Below the pieces are notes generated by a model. The model was not told where the DNA came from, made no database searches, and worked only from the letters and a program-made list of their open reading frames with translations. A stretch of DNA of 64,000 nt, taken from NCBI GenBank assembly GCA_947095535.1, contig OX352772.1, positions 218,704,279-218,768,278 on the forward strand, given 5' to 3'. The position numbers and the translations under genes were made by a program. Below, piece after piece: positions 11,801 to 23,590 of this stretch; position 1 is the first letter of the stretch, and each line of letters begins with the position of its first letter. This DNA comes from Poecilobothrus nobilitatus (Eukaryota; Arthropoda; Insecta; Diptera; Dolichopodidae).

Positions 11801-11882
11801 CAATTTGTTTTTAAAAGAAATTAGAAAGTGGCTTTTGAAAATGGATTATGATGATCTAAATCGCATACTTTACACTAACTAA
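8843..11882 (+). pseudogene. ORF2 of the non-LTR element: APE endonuclease and reverse transcriptase
   Basis: ATG 8843 opens an APE-type endonuclease with QQNIRSLRMN, VTEIWIYNEE, AGGVGCFVK, ILGDFNFDI, CLDHIYVR and ITDHSM, covering the usual catalytic boxes. The frame breaks at 9586. The linker and early RT follow in another frame (ENWEEVYLETDVSRAYDKFF; a stop at about 10,249; SLKNSNSCADDGISNVLLKT; NYRPISLLSSISKIL). Two further shifts fall near 10,535 and 10,620. The RT core is then open: LFVDITKAF, GVPQGSVLGPILFLIYINS and AFADDIGCVY with the catalytic DD intact. A last shift near 11,742 leads to the C-terminal NLPIYIRKLRIFNLFLKEIR and a stop at 11,880-11,882. It is full length compared with related ORF2 proteins but inactivated by at least four frameshifts and a stop. 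Confidence 0.85.
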
Positions 11883-12440
11883 ATACAATGCTGAACATAA
11901 TCGAGGAAGCAAAAGGAGCTGGTTTGGAAGACATTTTCAGTATTTTCTTTATATTCTTTGCTATTTTCTTGGTTCTTAAATTAAATTAAAATAAATTAAA
12001 ATTTTTTAAATTTATTTTTTTTATATTTTTATATTTTTCTTTTTGCATTTTTCTTTTTCATATAATTTTTTTATAACTTTAAACTCTGTAATTTTTTTTT
12101 GTTATATTTCATTTTTCCTTTTAATATTAAATTTTGATGTTACTTTTTTATACTCTATATAACTGTACTCCTTAACTTTTGAGTTTTAAATTAATAAAGT
12201 GGCTTTAAAACTATTTTCTTGTAAAATAAAAAAGCCACTAATCTCTCAATTACATTTTCAGTAATTAAACATTTAATTTAATAAAGTTCTTGTTTTAAAA
12301 ATGCTTGTAAAGTAGTTTGTTTTAGACTAGGCACATTTTGAACTTTAAATTTTTAAATTGTAAGAATAGATTTATAAGAATGATGTAAAAAGTATTTGAG
12401 AATGAAATAATAAATAAATAAATAAATAAAATAAAATAAC
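11883..12440 (+). other. 3' untranslated region and AATA tail of the non-LTR element
   Basis: T-rich sequence without frames runs from the ORF2 stop to a terminal array of AATA/AAAT units at about 12,404-12,440. That tail marks the 3' end of this family. A 14-base segment is repeated in opposite context around 12,195 and 12,225 (AAAGTGGCTTTAAAA and AAAAAAGCCACT), forming a potential hairpin near the 3' end. Confidence 0.55.
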
Positions 12441-12549
12441 ATTATTTAGAAAAATTGGTGAATTGTTGTTACAATAGTGCTTCCAAAATCAGTACTTCAA
12501 TATATAGTAATATCAGTGTTTCAATATTTATTTAGCATCAGGGGTTTGG

Positions 12550-12905
12550 GAGCGGCGTCTTCCAATATTTTGATCACTTTCTTATTGAAATAGTGAGGAA
12601 GGAATTTTAGAGATTGATCACGTTGTTATTGAAATAGTTAGAAAGGAGTTTTAGAGTTGGATTTAAAATAAGGGTTATACGCTTTTTTCTGAATATTTAT
12701 ATAAAATATGTGTATGTGAGATTATGCATTAGTAGGGATTTTAGAGTTAGATTCATAAGCAGGTTTATACATTTCTTCCAGAATATATACACATATGTAT
12801 ATGTGAGATACTGCATTGGGTGGGGATTTTAGAGTTGTATTCAAAAAGATTCTGAATTAGGAGAGATTTTGACGCTTTTTCCAGAATATCTATAAATATA
12901 TTTAT
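12550..12905 (+). repeat. Imperfect tandem repeat, period about 45 then 88-90 bp
   Basis: TTTTAGAG occurs at 12604, 12649, 12739 and 12827. The first two lie in a 45-bp duplicated unit (GATCACNTTNTTATTGAAAT). The last three head an approximately 88-bp unit with TATACGCTTTTTTCTGAATAT-like and GTGTATGTGAGATT-like parts. It is non-coding satellite-like DNA. Confidence 0.6.
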
Positions 12906-13444
12906 TATATAAATCTGTGCACCCTTCACAATCCCGCACGACACTGTAATATTATGAAATTACAGTTCCAAGTAAGAAAGGCCTTTATTTTTTTTTACAT
13001 AATATGTTCTTTATTTACTGTATATATACATATTTATAATAAGCAATATCTATTTGCTATAAAAAGAAAAAATGTTAAACTACCAATAAAATGCATACGT
13101 AGAATTATCAGTATAATATGTTTAATGAATTTCAGTGACGTGATTCAATTGTCAAAAGAATATGTTTTGATAATTTAATTGAAACTATATATATACATAT
13201 ACATATATGTATATATATATATATCATTATGCATAATTGGAAATATATTAAGAATTATTTTTTTAATGTTTACTCTTGATAATGATATCTATTACGTGTC
13301 TATTGAAAGTCTGATATACACTTTTCTAAATAAGAAAGTTAATTTTTGCTTTTATCCAAAATATTTCACAAGCATATACATTATTGCTACCATCTTGAAT
13401 TAAAATTATTTATTTTTAAATCATCAAATTTCGGTGCCTATATA
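12906..13444. other. AT-rich stretch with TATA-type microsatellite
   Basis: It contains an interrupted TATATACATATACATATATG-type microsatellite at 13,186-13,224. Several 74-codon frames exist but are Ile/Tyr/Phe-rich by composition and show no domain; I do not regard them as genes. Confidence 0.4.
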
Positions 13445-13550
13445 TTTTTTAATTCAAGATTTTATTTTCAAGATTTTTTTTGTCCAAGATTTTTTTTTCA
13501 GGATTGTTTTTTTCAAGATTTTTTTTTCAAGTTTTGTTTTTCAAGATATC
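13445..13550. repeat. T-rich minisatellite with TTCAAGATTTTTTTT units
   Basis: Five or six imperfect copies of a 15-22-base unit (TTCAAGATTTTTTTT with variants GTCCAAG and TTCAGGA) lie in tandem immediately before the SINE-like fragment at 13,570. Confidence 0.65.
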
Positions 13551-13569
13551 GATGGGGATCCATGGAATA

Positions 13570-13905
13570 AAAATATGTTGTAATTTCATATCGTAATAAT
13601 GTATATCGTAAAATTAACAGTAGCAATAATAATAATTATAATAATAATAATAAAAAAAATAGTAATAATAACAGTAATAATAATGATAAAAGTAATAGTA
13701 ATAATAATAGTAATTATTACTCTATAGAAAATAATAATAATATTAATAAGAATACTAATACCAATACCAATAAGAATAGCTGCTACAGTGGCAGTGGGGG
13801 TTGCCTTCAATAATTATCTTATACAGTAAGGTGTTATATACTAGTACATGTTGTAACTGTTGTAACGGCTGCAGTCGTTGTTAGCAAATTAGTAATAATA
13901 ATTGG
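13570..13905 (+). repeat. SINE-like AAT-rich family, truncated copy 3
   Basis: It starts inside the family with AAAATATGTTGTAATTTCAT, continues with an AAT-triplet-rich body, and ends with GGGGGTTGCCTTCAATAATT and TTGTAACGGCTGCAGTCGTT. The corresponding parts are found at 56,355-56,800 and, on the minus strand, at 16,700-17,505. The tRNA-like head and the 3' C-rich tail are both missing. It abuts the gypsy pol fragment at about 13,905. Confidence 0.7.
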
Positions 13906-14640
13906 GGGATGATACTTGGTACTACAATTTTTTGATTCAGTATCTCTTTTATTTGTTTGCTGACCTCTTCCCGGTGCATTACTGGATACCTATATAATTT
14001 ACTATAAATGGGGCTATTGTCTTTAGTAATTCTATTCTATGCTTTATTTCGCTGGTGAACGTTAAGTTATCGCCGTCGTTATAAAAATATCCTTGTAGTG
14101 GTTAAGGAGATGCTTTAATTTAGAGACATCTTTTTCGTTTAGATGTTTTGCTATATTTAGCAATTGATCTTCAGTTTTGCTTATTTCATGATGCAGGATT
14201 TGTGAGGTTTTTTCATCACGAAGTTGTGAGTATTTTTACTCGCCTGTATTGAAATAAATGCGTATATGGGCATCGTCAGTAAATTGATACCTGTTTTTAT
14301 AATCAATTATTGACTTAAGCTCTGTTAAGATATTCTTACCTATTATACCGTCAAATTTTTCGTGGAAATCATATTCCAAAAAACTAACAAAATAATCTAA
14401 AATTCTTTAAATAGAGGAAATGTATATAGGATATTGGAACTTATGTTTCTATTTAAAACTCTTAAAACGAATTTGTTTGTATGAACTTTCCATTTGGGGT
14501 TGGAGATACCTGGATTTATATAATAAGCGTTAATGATAGGTGTTTCGGTAACTATATAGGGAAGTTGTTTTGGCGGTTTATACGAAAATTACGTTGAGGC
14601 CGATTTTGGTTAGTAGCTATGTCAATGGGGTTATAATGTT
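13905..14640 (-). pseudogene. Ty3/gypsy gag end, protease and start of RT, decayed
   Basis: Minus-strand reading in several frames gives a gag tail (NPIDIATNQNRPQRNF), the end of a retroviral protease (DGIIGKNILTELKSIIDYKN), the spacer (DEKTSQILHHEISKTEDQLL, then LKHLLNHYKDIF) and the beginning of RT (RYPVMHREEVSKQIKEILNQ). The protease active site DTG is not recognisable. Stops and shifts occur every 60-150 bases. The gag fragment at 18,240-18,795 on the same strand is probably the upstream half of the same element, separated by the Penelope insertion between them. Confidence 0.65.
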
Positions 14641-16959
14641 GAATTTGGTGACTCTAGTTCGGAAATTGATTGTTTTCATGATAATAATTCTGTTATATTC
14701 TGTATATTATAATTCTGTAATATTATAATTCTGTTTTTTGAACCTTAAAACCAATTTCGATTTATGACTTTTAATCACTGAATTTTTCCACCTTTTAGAA
14801 TTTTACTTGTTAATTTTAGACTGAATAATTTTTTTTTTTTTATTCAATTAATTTATCTGGATACATTTCGGTATTTAATATAGGTACAATCTTCAGCATT
14901 TAAAATAATTGCGGCTAATGGAGCATTTCAATTACAAAAACTTTTATTTATATCGAAAATTATTATTACAAAATTATTTAATTGTTACTGAGCACGTATA
15001 AACATTTTATTTTATTTTTTATTTATATATAATTTAACTAACAGTTAATTGCAAAATTTAAAGACAATTAAAATAGTAAAAAGAAGAATAATCAAAATAA
15101 AAATAAAAATAAAATGCACAAATGCAAAATCAAAAATAAAAATACTAAAATTAGCTAAATATTTTTTTTTTCTTTCTCCTAATATAGCTGAAGTATGTAC
15201 ATATCATGTTACGTATTATTATCTAGTTATTTTATATGTATATAAGATGTACGTATGTAAATATTGAAATAATTATTTTTTGTTATAGAATTTCAAAAAA
15301 AAATTAAAATAAAATAAAAGCATATGTATGTTTGAACTTCATTCTTAAGAATTACATAATAAATTCTTCTTTTTTTTTTTTATGTTCCCTATTTAGTTCT
15401 ATTCAATGATTAAAATATTTGTTGTTGTTTTGAATATGTGATGTTATGAAAAAAGCGTACATGAATAATTTATATAAACGTGCTAGGTATAGTTTCTATT
15501 GTTGATTATTGTTTGTGGTGTTTTAATTGAAATAGTGGTGAATCAATAGGTGCAGGATCAATATTCATTAATTTGTTTGAGTTTTTATTTATTAAAAGGA
15601 TTTCCTTTGCGTTTAATTCAGTTTTTTTCGATAGGTGTTTTATTAATTTTAAATTGTTGGTATTTATGTTAAAATGGTGGTTTTCAAAACGGCTGATTTG
15701 TTAACGTGGTTGTATTTTATATGGGATGAATGTTCCTTAAATCCAGCAATGGTAGCTCTTTTGGATTGTCCTATGTAAATCTTATCACAGTCTCCGCATA
15801 AAATTTCGTAAATCCCTGATTTCGATGTATTATTATCCTTGTCTTTGGGATTTCCTAAGATGCTGTTTAATTTATTAACTAATTTGGTTAATAAATTAAA
15901 AAACTAATTTGGTTTTGTTTTGTTTGCGAAAACTAATTTGGTTTTGTTTTTTAAAAAGATTGTTTATAGTTTATTTGTTGAATAACCAATATATTCAAAA
16001 GAAACTCTTTTTATTTCTGATTTTTGTCTAAATTTTTTTTGATAAATTAAGGTTGTGAGGCTATTTATTCTTATTTTCTTTGGGTGTTTTTCGACTAAAT
16101 TGTCAATTTCATTTTCCCTAAATCAATTTACATTCGCGATCATTTTAATGTAATCTAGTTCGTCTATGAAATCTTCGCTTGTTAGTGGGAGTTTGCATAG
16201 TCTGTGTACCAAACTATGAAATACAGCCATTTTATTTGCTTTTGAAGTGAAGGAATTCGTTTGTTATACATCTCAAAGTGTTTGTTGGTTTACCATATAC
16301 GGAAATATTAAATTTATTATTGTATCTTGAAATTAATAAATCTAGAAAAGGCAGACTGTTGTTATTTTCTGATTCGTAGATGAATTTGATCGAAGGGAAT
16401 TAATCATTTAATATGTCTAATGTTGAATTTATTTCGCTTTTATATATTATTGCAAACACATCGTAGACGTATCTGAGACAAATGTTAGGTAATTTTCTTG
16501 TTTTTTTTTCCTAAGAGAGGCGGGAATCTTCCAAAGACACCAAGAATTTCCCCCTTGGTAGTGTCAGATTCTTACTGACTAAACCCACCTCCCCCTTTTA
16601 GCCAATATAATGGGATGAAAATCTTACCTGCCAATGCAGTATATTGGCTAGGGAGTAGGGATAGGAAAGGATAGGAAATGGATACGGAAACATTGAATTG
16701 GAAGTGGGACTGCAAGGAAACAATGAATCCGCCTATTATTATTACTATTTAGCAAACTTAGTATTAGGTATTAGTATTCTTATTAATATTATTATTATTT
16801 TACTACAGAGTCAGCACCATCAGTGGATTACAACGTGCAGCAGTATATAACACTTTACTGCATGATATAACCAAATATGGCTATTATATTATTACTAGCA
16901 GCTATTATATTATTACTATTATTATTATTATAATTAAATTATTGTTATTATAACTACTA

Positions 16960-17460
<501 letters not shown>

Positions 17461-17504
17461 ATACTATGTACATTATTGCGATATAAAAGTACTACATATT
17501 TTTT

Positions 17505-17576
17505 ATTTATGACTTGACCGGGGTTTGAACCCTTCGATTGAAAGGTTGGCGACTTAACTACTGCGCTATGAGTCAT
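17505..17576 (-). promoter_or_regulatory. tRNA-derived head (box A/box B) of the SINE-like copy 2
   Basis: The minus strand reads ATGACTCATAGCGCAGTAGT, giving a box A-like TAGCGCAGTAGTTAAG. Forty bases later comes GGGTTCAAACCCC, a good box B (T-arm). Spacing and sequence fit an internal RNA polymerase III promoter derived from a tRNA. The same head occurs at 56,279. Confidence 0.6.
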
Positions 17577-18239
17577 TTCTAGTTTCCCGCTAAAGGAATT
17601 AGCAATGAAACTGGAAAGTGGAGCGCCCATACTGGTTCATTTTGTTAATCTATAGAATGTTTTGTTAAATTGGAACTGATTTTGTTGCATGCATAATTTA
17701 ATGGCTTGGAAATACATTTCGGCTTTATCATCTGCTAAATCGCTGTTGTTCAACCATTCGTTTATATATTCTAGTGCTTCTGGCATAGGTACGCTCGGAC
17801 ACAGCGCTGTGACATCGAAGGAAATTAAAATTTCGTCATTATTGATTGAAATATTTTTATTTTTCATATTAGTATTTTTATTTTTGATTTTGCATTTGTG
17901 CTTTTTTTTTTTTTTTGATTATTCTTATTTTTATTATTTTAATTGTCTTTAAATTTTGCAGTTAACTGTTAGTTAAATTATAGAAAATAAAAAATAAAAT
18001 AAAAAAATTTTATACGCGCATAGTAACAATTAAATAATTTTGTAATAATAATTTTCGATATAAATAGAAGTTTTTGTAATTGAAATACACCATTAGTCCA
18101 TTAATACAATTATTTTAAATGCTGAAAATGTATATTAAATACCGAAATGCATCCAGATAAATTATTTGAATAAAAAAAAAAAATTGTTATTCAAACCAAA
18201 ATTAACAAGTAAAACCCTAAAAGGTGGAAATATTTAGCG

Positions 18240-18795
18240 ATTAAAAGTCATTCAAGATAATTGTTTCGATTATTAGGTTGTGGTGAATTTTGTGGAGAAT
18301 TTTCATGTAGTTGATTAATTTCACGATCCCGTGAATTTTGAAAATGTTCATGTGTTCAATTAATTTCTCTATGTTGTATTGATCTTGCATGACAACTACT
18401 ATTTGAATTTTGACGGTTTCCGTATTTATTGCTACGATAATTAAATATTTGAGTTTTCTCTATAACTAATTCTAAAATTTAGTACTGTTATTGGAATTAT
18501 TATACCCGTTACATACCCGTTTTGCTCGATTAGTGTTCTGTCCATGATTTTTAATCAGAATGCTTTTAAGATCATTCCAGTTTTCGCAGTTACCGTTCAT
18601 CATTACAGTATTGCAAACTCTACCAGTAATTTTATCTTTAATTAAAGCTGCAGCAACTGGTTTGAAACTTTGATCAAGTATATTGAAAATTGGGATTAAG
18701 GATTCTATTCTTTGAATAAAATTCGCGTTAAATGGAGATATGCAGTTGAGGCTGTTAGTAATGAGTTTAAATTTTTCTGTAGTACTGAGATTTTC
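18240..18795 (-). pseudogene. Ty3/gypsy gag (capsid region) remnant
   Basis: From the Met at about 18,795 (MENLSTTEKFKLITNSLNCI) the minus-strand frame holds a capsid-like segment: ANFIQRIESLIPIFNILDQS, AAALIKDKITGRVCNTVMMN and CENWNDLKSILIKNHGQNTN. This pattern (helices ending in L-I-K-D-K-I-T-G-R and W-N-D-L-K-S-I-L-I) is typical of gypsy/errantivirus capsids. The frame stops at 18,472; a shifted Asn/Gln/His-rich tail continues to about 18,240, where the Penelope arm begins. It is probably the 5' half of the element whose protease lies at 14.6 kb. It has no zinc knuckle. Confidence 0.62.
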
Positions 18796-18839
18796 CATTT
18801 TTTTTTTCTTTTTCCTTTTCTTTTTCAATTCAATCAAGA

Positions 18840-19205
18840 CAGTAAAATACTTTCAATGTCTTGGATTAAATTTCAAATTTACTTGACTTTAAATAGATGA
18901 CAAAAAATTTTTTATTTTGGATTAAAAAAATGTAATTATGGAATTGTAGTAAAATGAAAACACGTAATTTCTACTACAAAATTCTGTTTCAACACTATTC
19001 CTACTCCCTATCTATAATAATTCCGTATAATATGATAAATGTTACTTGCTATAGAACAATTTTTCCTTTAAATGTCTTTTTTTTCCTTTGGTTTTTTTTT
19101 TATTTTCTAGTTTTAATTTAAATAAATGCTGGAATATTTTAAATGCATGAAAATTTAATACATTAGAATTAATAGAATTAGAATAGAATGGAAAATTTAA
19201 AACAG
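18840..19205. other. AT-rich spacer
   Basis: Nothing coding or structured is visible between the gypsy gag remnant and the Polinton polymerase fragment. Confidence 0.35.
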
Positions 19206-19211
19206 TCTAAA

Positions 19212-20630
19212 TTAATTAGTTTTTGATGGTTTGATGATTGGTTTCTCTAACATATAGTTTAATAAAAACTGATTATTAAATGCTTGTCCATTATGTGCAA
19301 TAACTACAACTTTGTCAAATATTTTTCTTTGGTTGAGTATATATTTTAAAAACATTTGTATTGGATTTTGTTCCAACACATGTTGTCGAAGTCCACAAAA
19401 ATTGCATCTTTCAACATTAGATAATATACAATGGGTGCAACGTTGTTTAAAAATACATAAATCAGGCTGATTTTCAATTATATTCCCTATTGCAACACCT
19501 TCATGAAGTTGCTCCCGAATGATATCATCTTGAGTTGTTTTGAGATCGTAGAAAATATATAACATTTTCTTAAGTTCAGCTAATTCTTTACATGGTGTAA
19601 TAAGGTATTGGTGATCTGAAGCAACATTTGTATTACAGTTTTTACACAAATATATGATTTACATCGGCTTTGTATACTGTAAAGCATTTTGTACAAGAAT
19701 TTATAAGAGTACAAATAAATTTTTTCAAATCAAAACAAGTTTGAGCTTTAAAACTTCGATTGCATACATCACATTTAATTATTGGAAAACTTACGTCACA
19801 TGTTGGAGATGATTTGCAAAAGAAACACGACTGTTTACATCTGTGAGACAATCTATTGTTATGCGGAACATTAAATGTTTGGCAAAAGTAATCACAACCA
19901 GCGCTGTTAATGATGTAATTACATTGAATTACATTAAGGTATATCAAATTTAATCTTTTTTTTTTATCTTTTTCCCCTTGAAAAATAATGAATTTTTCTT
20001 TTCCTCTGAAATCAAAAAGTACAATTTGATATTTAGGGCGGTACAGTTGAAATTTTTTGAGCTGACTGATACTAGCATCTTTTGGTAGGATGCTTACATT
20101 TGAATTTCTTATTAATTGTAACGCTACTTTCAATTCAAGTTGATCTATATCTTTTCGCATTTTACAGTAGTCAACTGATTTTTCTATGAATGAGATAGCA
20201 ACAATTAAAGCACGTGGTAAGCATAAATTATCTTTCTTTTTAATTGAAATTATGCCTTTTCTTTTATTAAATTCTTCTTCAAAATTGCTGTATCTTTTTC
20301 CTCTACCTCATCCTGCTGGAAGTCGTAAATATGTAACATTTAAACAGAATGTATCTGTGAATAATCCTTCGGAGTTCCTTTGGAAAATTTTCTAAATAAC
20401 TTCCCAAATTTCCAAAATGTCAGGTCTTCTGCTTCCTTAAAATTGATCGAGGCTAGAATATGTTCGTGAAAACTTTGGCAGTTCTTAATTAATTTCAGTT
20501 TTAATCCAATCTAATGGTTCTTTATTGTCTGGTATTGGATTCATAATAAACTCCAATTTTTTTCCAAAAATGTTGAATCGTTTTACATTCACTGATTTTA
20601 TTGATTTTATTGTGAATTTTTCTGTATTCA
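19212..20630 (-). pseudogene. Polinton protein-primed DNA polymerase B, N-terminal part, broken
   Basis: Reading inwards from the terminal repeat, the minus strand starts at ATG about 20,630 (NVKRFNIFGKKLEFI, then NPIPDNKEPLDWIKT) and breaks. It resumes near 20,390 (NSEGLFTDTFCLNVT), 20,255 (IISIKKKDNLCLPRALIVAI) and in the long frame from 20,160 (LYRPKYQIVLFDFRGKEKFI). A Cys/His-rich zinc-binding region follows (SHRCKQSCFFCKSSPTCDV, then FPIIKCDVCNRSF). A frame change at about 19,645 leads to the exonuclease domain: Exo I reads FYDLKTTQ, and Exo II reads VVIAHNGQAFNNQFLLNYML. The match ends at 19,212, so the polymerase domain is absent. Two acidic positions of the exonuclease motifs appear substituted. 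Confidence 0.82.
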
Positions 20631-20639
20631 TTTTTATTT

Positions 20640-21579
20640 TTCTAATTTCCGTGTTTTTATTTCAAGACAACCGATAGCGAATGTTTCTAACCTTAGAATT
20701 TTCACTCTAATAACAATTTTTTAACTTTTTATACAATTTATACATAATGTCTTGCTTGTTATTTGAAAAAAATATTTCAAACATATAAACAAATCTGTTT
20801 AATTTTTTTTCTTTTATACTGTTATAAGTATCAAAAGCAATTAACTTATTTTGAATCGTTTTTTATTCTTCTGTCCTTGTTTTTCAACATTCTTGCATAA
20901 TAATAACATCTTATACGGTGATATACTAATAATATTTTTTTCCGCTGATTTAAATACTTCATAGAACAAAAAAAACAACAAGAAATAAATTCATCTCAAA
21001 ATTGCATTAATTTTGTCAGGGTTGAATCTTTATGTAAGATTTAAATAACCAGTTTGCACTTTTTCTTCTAATTTTTAAAAATATTTTTAAAGTTTTAAAG
21101 AAATGTAGTTACACTTATTTTGCTCTGTTTTCATTTTTCTCTATAAATTTTATAAAGCATTTTTTTTTATTATTTTCATATACGCTTATTACTTAAGCCA
21201 CGTATACATCAATAAGAAGTAAACCTGCACCACGTTAGATATTTTTGATTTCCTGTTTTTGTTTTTCTTTTTATTCATTTTGTTTTCAAGATTCTCACAT
21301 GACAATTAATTAATGGTTTTTCTTTCCTCTTTTTTAAATACTTGTCGTAAAAAAAAGCAAATTAATTCATTGCAATTGCAAGCATAAAAAACCATTTTTT
21401 CTTACTATTTCCATGTTTACCTATTACTTAAAACAAGTATACAATCTTTATAAACAACTAGACTTGTCTGACGGTCGCCGCCTCCTCTCTGACCTACTTT
21501 TATGACGTTAACCTACTTCCTGTCTGACCTTATTACGGTTTGACCTACTTCCGGGTGAACTTGACCTACTGACCTGTCT
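20640..21579 (-). mobile_element. Polinton terminal inverted repeat region (left copy)
   Basis: The reverse complement of this segment matches 62,400-63,380 along nearly its whole length, with indels. The outer end reads AGACAGGTCAGTAGGTCAAG on the minus strand from 21,579, and the common 5'-AG start fits the Polinton terminus convention. The first 120 bp are a minisatellite of GGTCAGACAGGAAGTAGGTT-like units. The inner end joins the polB start. No partner terminus of this copy is in the window, because the element runs leftwards and is broken. Confidence 0.72.
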
Positions 21580-21689
21580 GGCCTAAGTGCCTACCTTTTA
21601 TATATTACATTATTTACATGAATATTAAATGGCAAATCAAATACTAAATTATTTAACATTTAAGTATGATTCGTGTAATATTCTATTTA

Positions 21690-21912
21690 TTTTTGATTTC
21701 TATTTTTTACGTATAAACAATCTGCCATTTTTAATCCATGTAAACTCAATTATTTTATTTCTTTTAATATCTCTAGCTTTTTTAGCTAAATATCTGAAAT
21801 ATGGTGTTAATTTCTCATTGACAAATATAAGATCATTTTCACTCGTATCTTTATCACGTATTACATTCATTGTTAGTGTTCTGTTTTCCTATACTAATTT
21901 CATAAATGCACT
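21690..21912 (-). pseudogene. Non-LTR ORF1 C-terminal fragment
   Basis: The minus strand reads NDLIFVNEKLTPYFRYLAKK and then KIIEFTWIKNGRLFIRKK. This matches the pattern of the ORF1 C-terminal domain also seen at 56,110-56,220 (IYVNERLTSYFSFLYKKSR) and, more distantly, at 8,625-8,740. It lies immediately outside the Polinton terminus. Only about 60 residues remain. Confidence 0.5.
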
Positions 21913-21964
21913 TTTGTTTTCAATGTTATAAAATTCTACAATTAATTTATTTGGCTTACATGAC

Positions 21965-22510
21965 GATCCTGAGATTTGAGAAACAACAGTCCAATTATAC
22001 AAAAATTGACCAAAATAGATTGCCAAAAACACCTTGCTGGCAATGTGGTGCCATACACTATGTGAAAAACTGCAAATACACCGATCATACCTGTAATATT
22101 TGCAAGAAGTTAGTTCAAAAAGAAGGTTACTGCATTTGCATAAAATCGTTTACAAGATCACCATCATCATTTTCATCACCAAAATCATCATCATTTCCAA
22201 AAGCAAAAAGCAAGTTAGTTTTATTTCAGTTTATAATATCGACAGCGTGCAGAACAAATGAAAGTACATTCAAGTAAAAATAAATGATGTTCAAAAAATT
22301 TGCAAATAGACGCAGCTTCAGACATAACAATAATTTCTACAAAAACATGGTAACGTAAAACATGGTACAAAAACAAGCAGAAATATCTCACTCTTCTAAA
22401 TTAAAATCCGATGCTTGCGAAAACACTATGTTTGAAGCGGAATTCTCCTGCAAAATTAAATTTATGTCAGAAACTAAGTTCGGTAAGTGCTACCATAAAG
22501 AAACTATACT
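21965..22510 (+). pseudogene. Ty3/gypsy family A, copy 1: gag zinc knuckles and protease start
   Basis: It begins at KQQSNYTKIDQNRLPKTPCW and contains two Cys clusters (CWQCGAIHYVKNC and CNICKKLVQKEGYC), a Ser/Lys-rich tail, and the beginning of protease, where DAASDITIIS replaces the active-site block. It ends with FEAEFSCKIKFMSETKFGKC at about 22,495. Nearly the same protein is encoded at 53,335-53,640. The 5' half of gag is missing, as the copy is cut at about 21,965. In live elements the knuckles bind RNA for packaging. Confidence 0.72.
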
Positions 22511-23506
22511 ATATTGAGAACTCACGTAGAATAAAAATATTAAGCATTTTTCTCCGATTTTGAAACATCCCATTGGGATGTTTCGTGCGATTGTGTTGAT
22601 ATTTTTAGTATATAATTAAATAACAAATAGAATCGCACGAAACATCCAAATTTGCTTATAATATTATACATTAGCTGGTATATTTTGTGTGACTGTATTG
22701 TATACTATAGTAATAAAGTTAAGTAACAATACAACAGAGAAAAGAAGTAGAAATAGAAATGCATAGGCAAATAGTGCAAATAGCTACATATTCATACATA
22801 AAAAATTAAAATTATGCATGCTTTTAAATTTTTTTTTTTTAATGAATGTTCGTATATATGTAAATATGTATTTTGTAAGTATAGATTTTTATAAATTTTT
22901 TTAATTAAGCGAACTTTTTTTTTCTCTTTGTTGTTATTTTTGTTTGGTATTAAAAATTTTAAGGGAGCATATTTTTTAAAGTGCTTAAAAGTGCAAAACT
23001 AAATTTATAAATGTATACTTATTATTTTTTTTAAATTTTCAATGGTTCAGCTATTTGAAATTTGTAGAAACTATGAATTGTCTTGGATAATTCAATTTAG
23101 TTATTTAGTATATTTTTTTGTTTAATGTTTTGTAGTATTAATATTATGTTAATTAATTCAACTAATGTAATTTTATTTTATACCTATTTATTATTTTGTA
23201 TTGTTTTAGCTTTTAATTTTAAAAAACTTAAAACATTAAAAATTTAACTTTATTCTTTTCTGTTCTAACTTTTTTATTTTTTACTGAATATATATTCTTT
23301 TCTAGAATCTATTAAAATACTAAAAAAAAATCAATTGATTTGATGAAAATCGAATCAAAAAACTTAAATCTAACACTATTGCTTACTACATTTTAAGTAA
23401 ATACATATTAAATTTTACTGTGTTCTCAAGTGCGACATTTTTATACTACATTCATCTCTTTCAAATAAAACGCTTTCAAATCAAAAATATTAGAAGCATA
23501 TTATCG
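22511..23506. mobile_element. Unclassified insertion splitting the gypsy protease
   Basis: The protease reading breaks at about 22,510 and resumes at 23,507 (INNQNRNILVINFIDQFKIW). The roughly 1-kb intervening AT-rich DNA has an inverted-repeat cluster at 22,562-22,647. At its 3' end it carries a segment (23,325-23,506: AATCAATTGATTTGATGAAA, CTGTGTTCTCAAGTGCG, CGCTTTCAAATCAAAAATAT) that recurs at 41,855-42,050. I see no coding frame in it. A non-autonomous DNA transposon is a fair guess, but termini and a target duplication were not established. Confidence 0.5.
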
Positions 23507-23590
23507 TTATAAATAATCAAAATCGTAATATTTTAGTTATAAATTTTATTGATCAATTCAAAATTTGGGAATAACCAATGTTCAGAATAC
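23507..23590 (+). pseudogene. Ty3/gypsy family A, copy 1: rest of protease
   Basis: The reading INNQNRNILVINFIDQFKIW, followed by a stop, matches 53,708-53,770 of the second copy almost exactly. It confirms that 22,511-23,506 is an insertion. Confidence 0.65.

Larger units (their letters stand above)
7640..12440 (+). mobile_element. CR1/Jockey-like non-LTR retrotransposon, near full length, inactive
   Basis: Two consecutive coding regions in sense orientation (ORF1 with PHD-like finger and coiled coil; ORF2 with endonuclease and reverse transcriptase) are followed by a 3' untranslated region. That region ends in a simple AATA tail (about 12,404-12,440) instead of poly(A), as in CR1-related elements. 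The 5' boundary is uncertain: sequence before about 7,640 shows no further element hallmark. No target duplication was identified. Multiple frameshifts and stops inactivate both genes. Confidence 0.8.

Noticed and set aside
12954..13570. Three 74-codon plus-strand frames
   Set aside because: Composition-driven (Ile, Tyr, Phe, Lys), no motif, overlapping microsatellites.
13586..13810. Ile-rich 74-codon minus-strand frame
   Set aside because: Microsatellite translation in the truncated SINE-like copy.
21629..21931. Hydrophobic 100-codon plus-strand frame
   Set aside because: Antisense shadow of the non-LTR ORF1 fragment on the minus strand.
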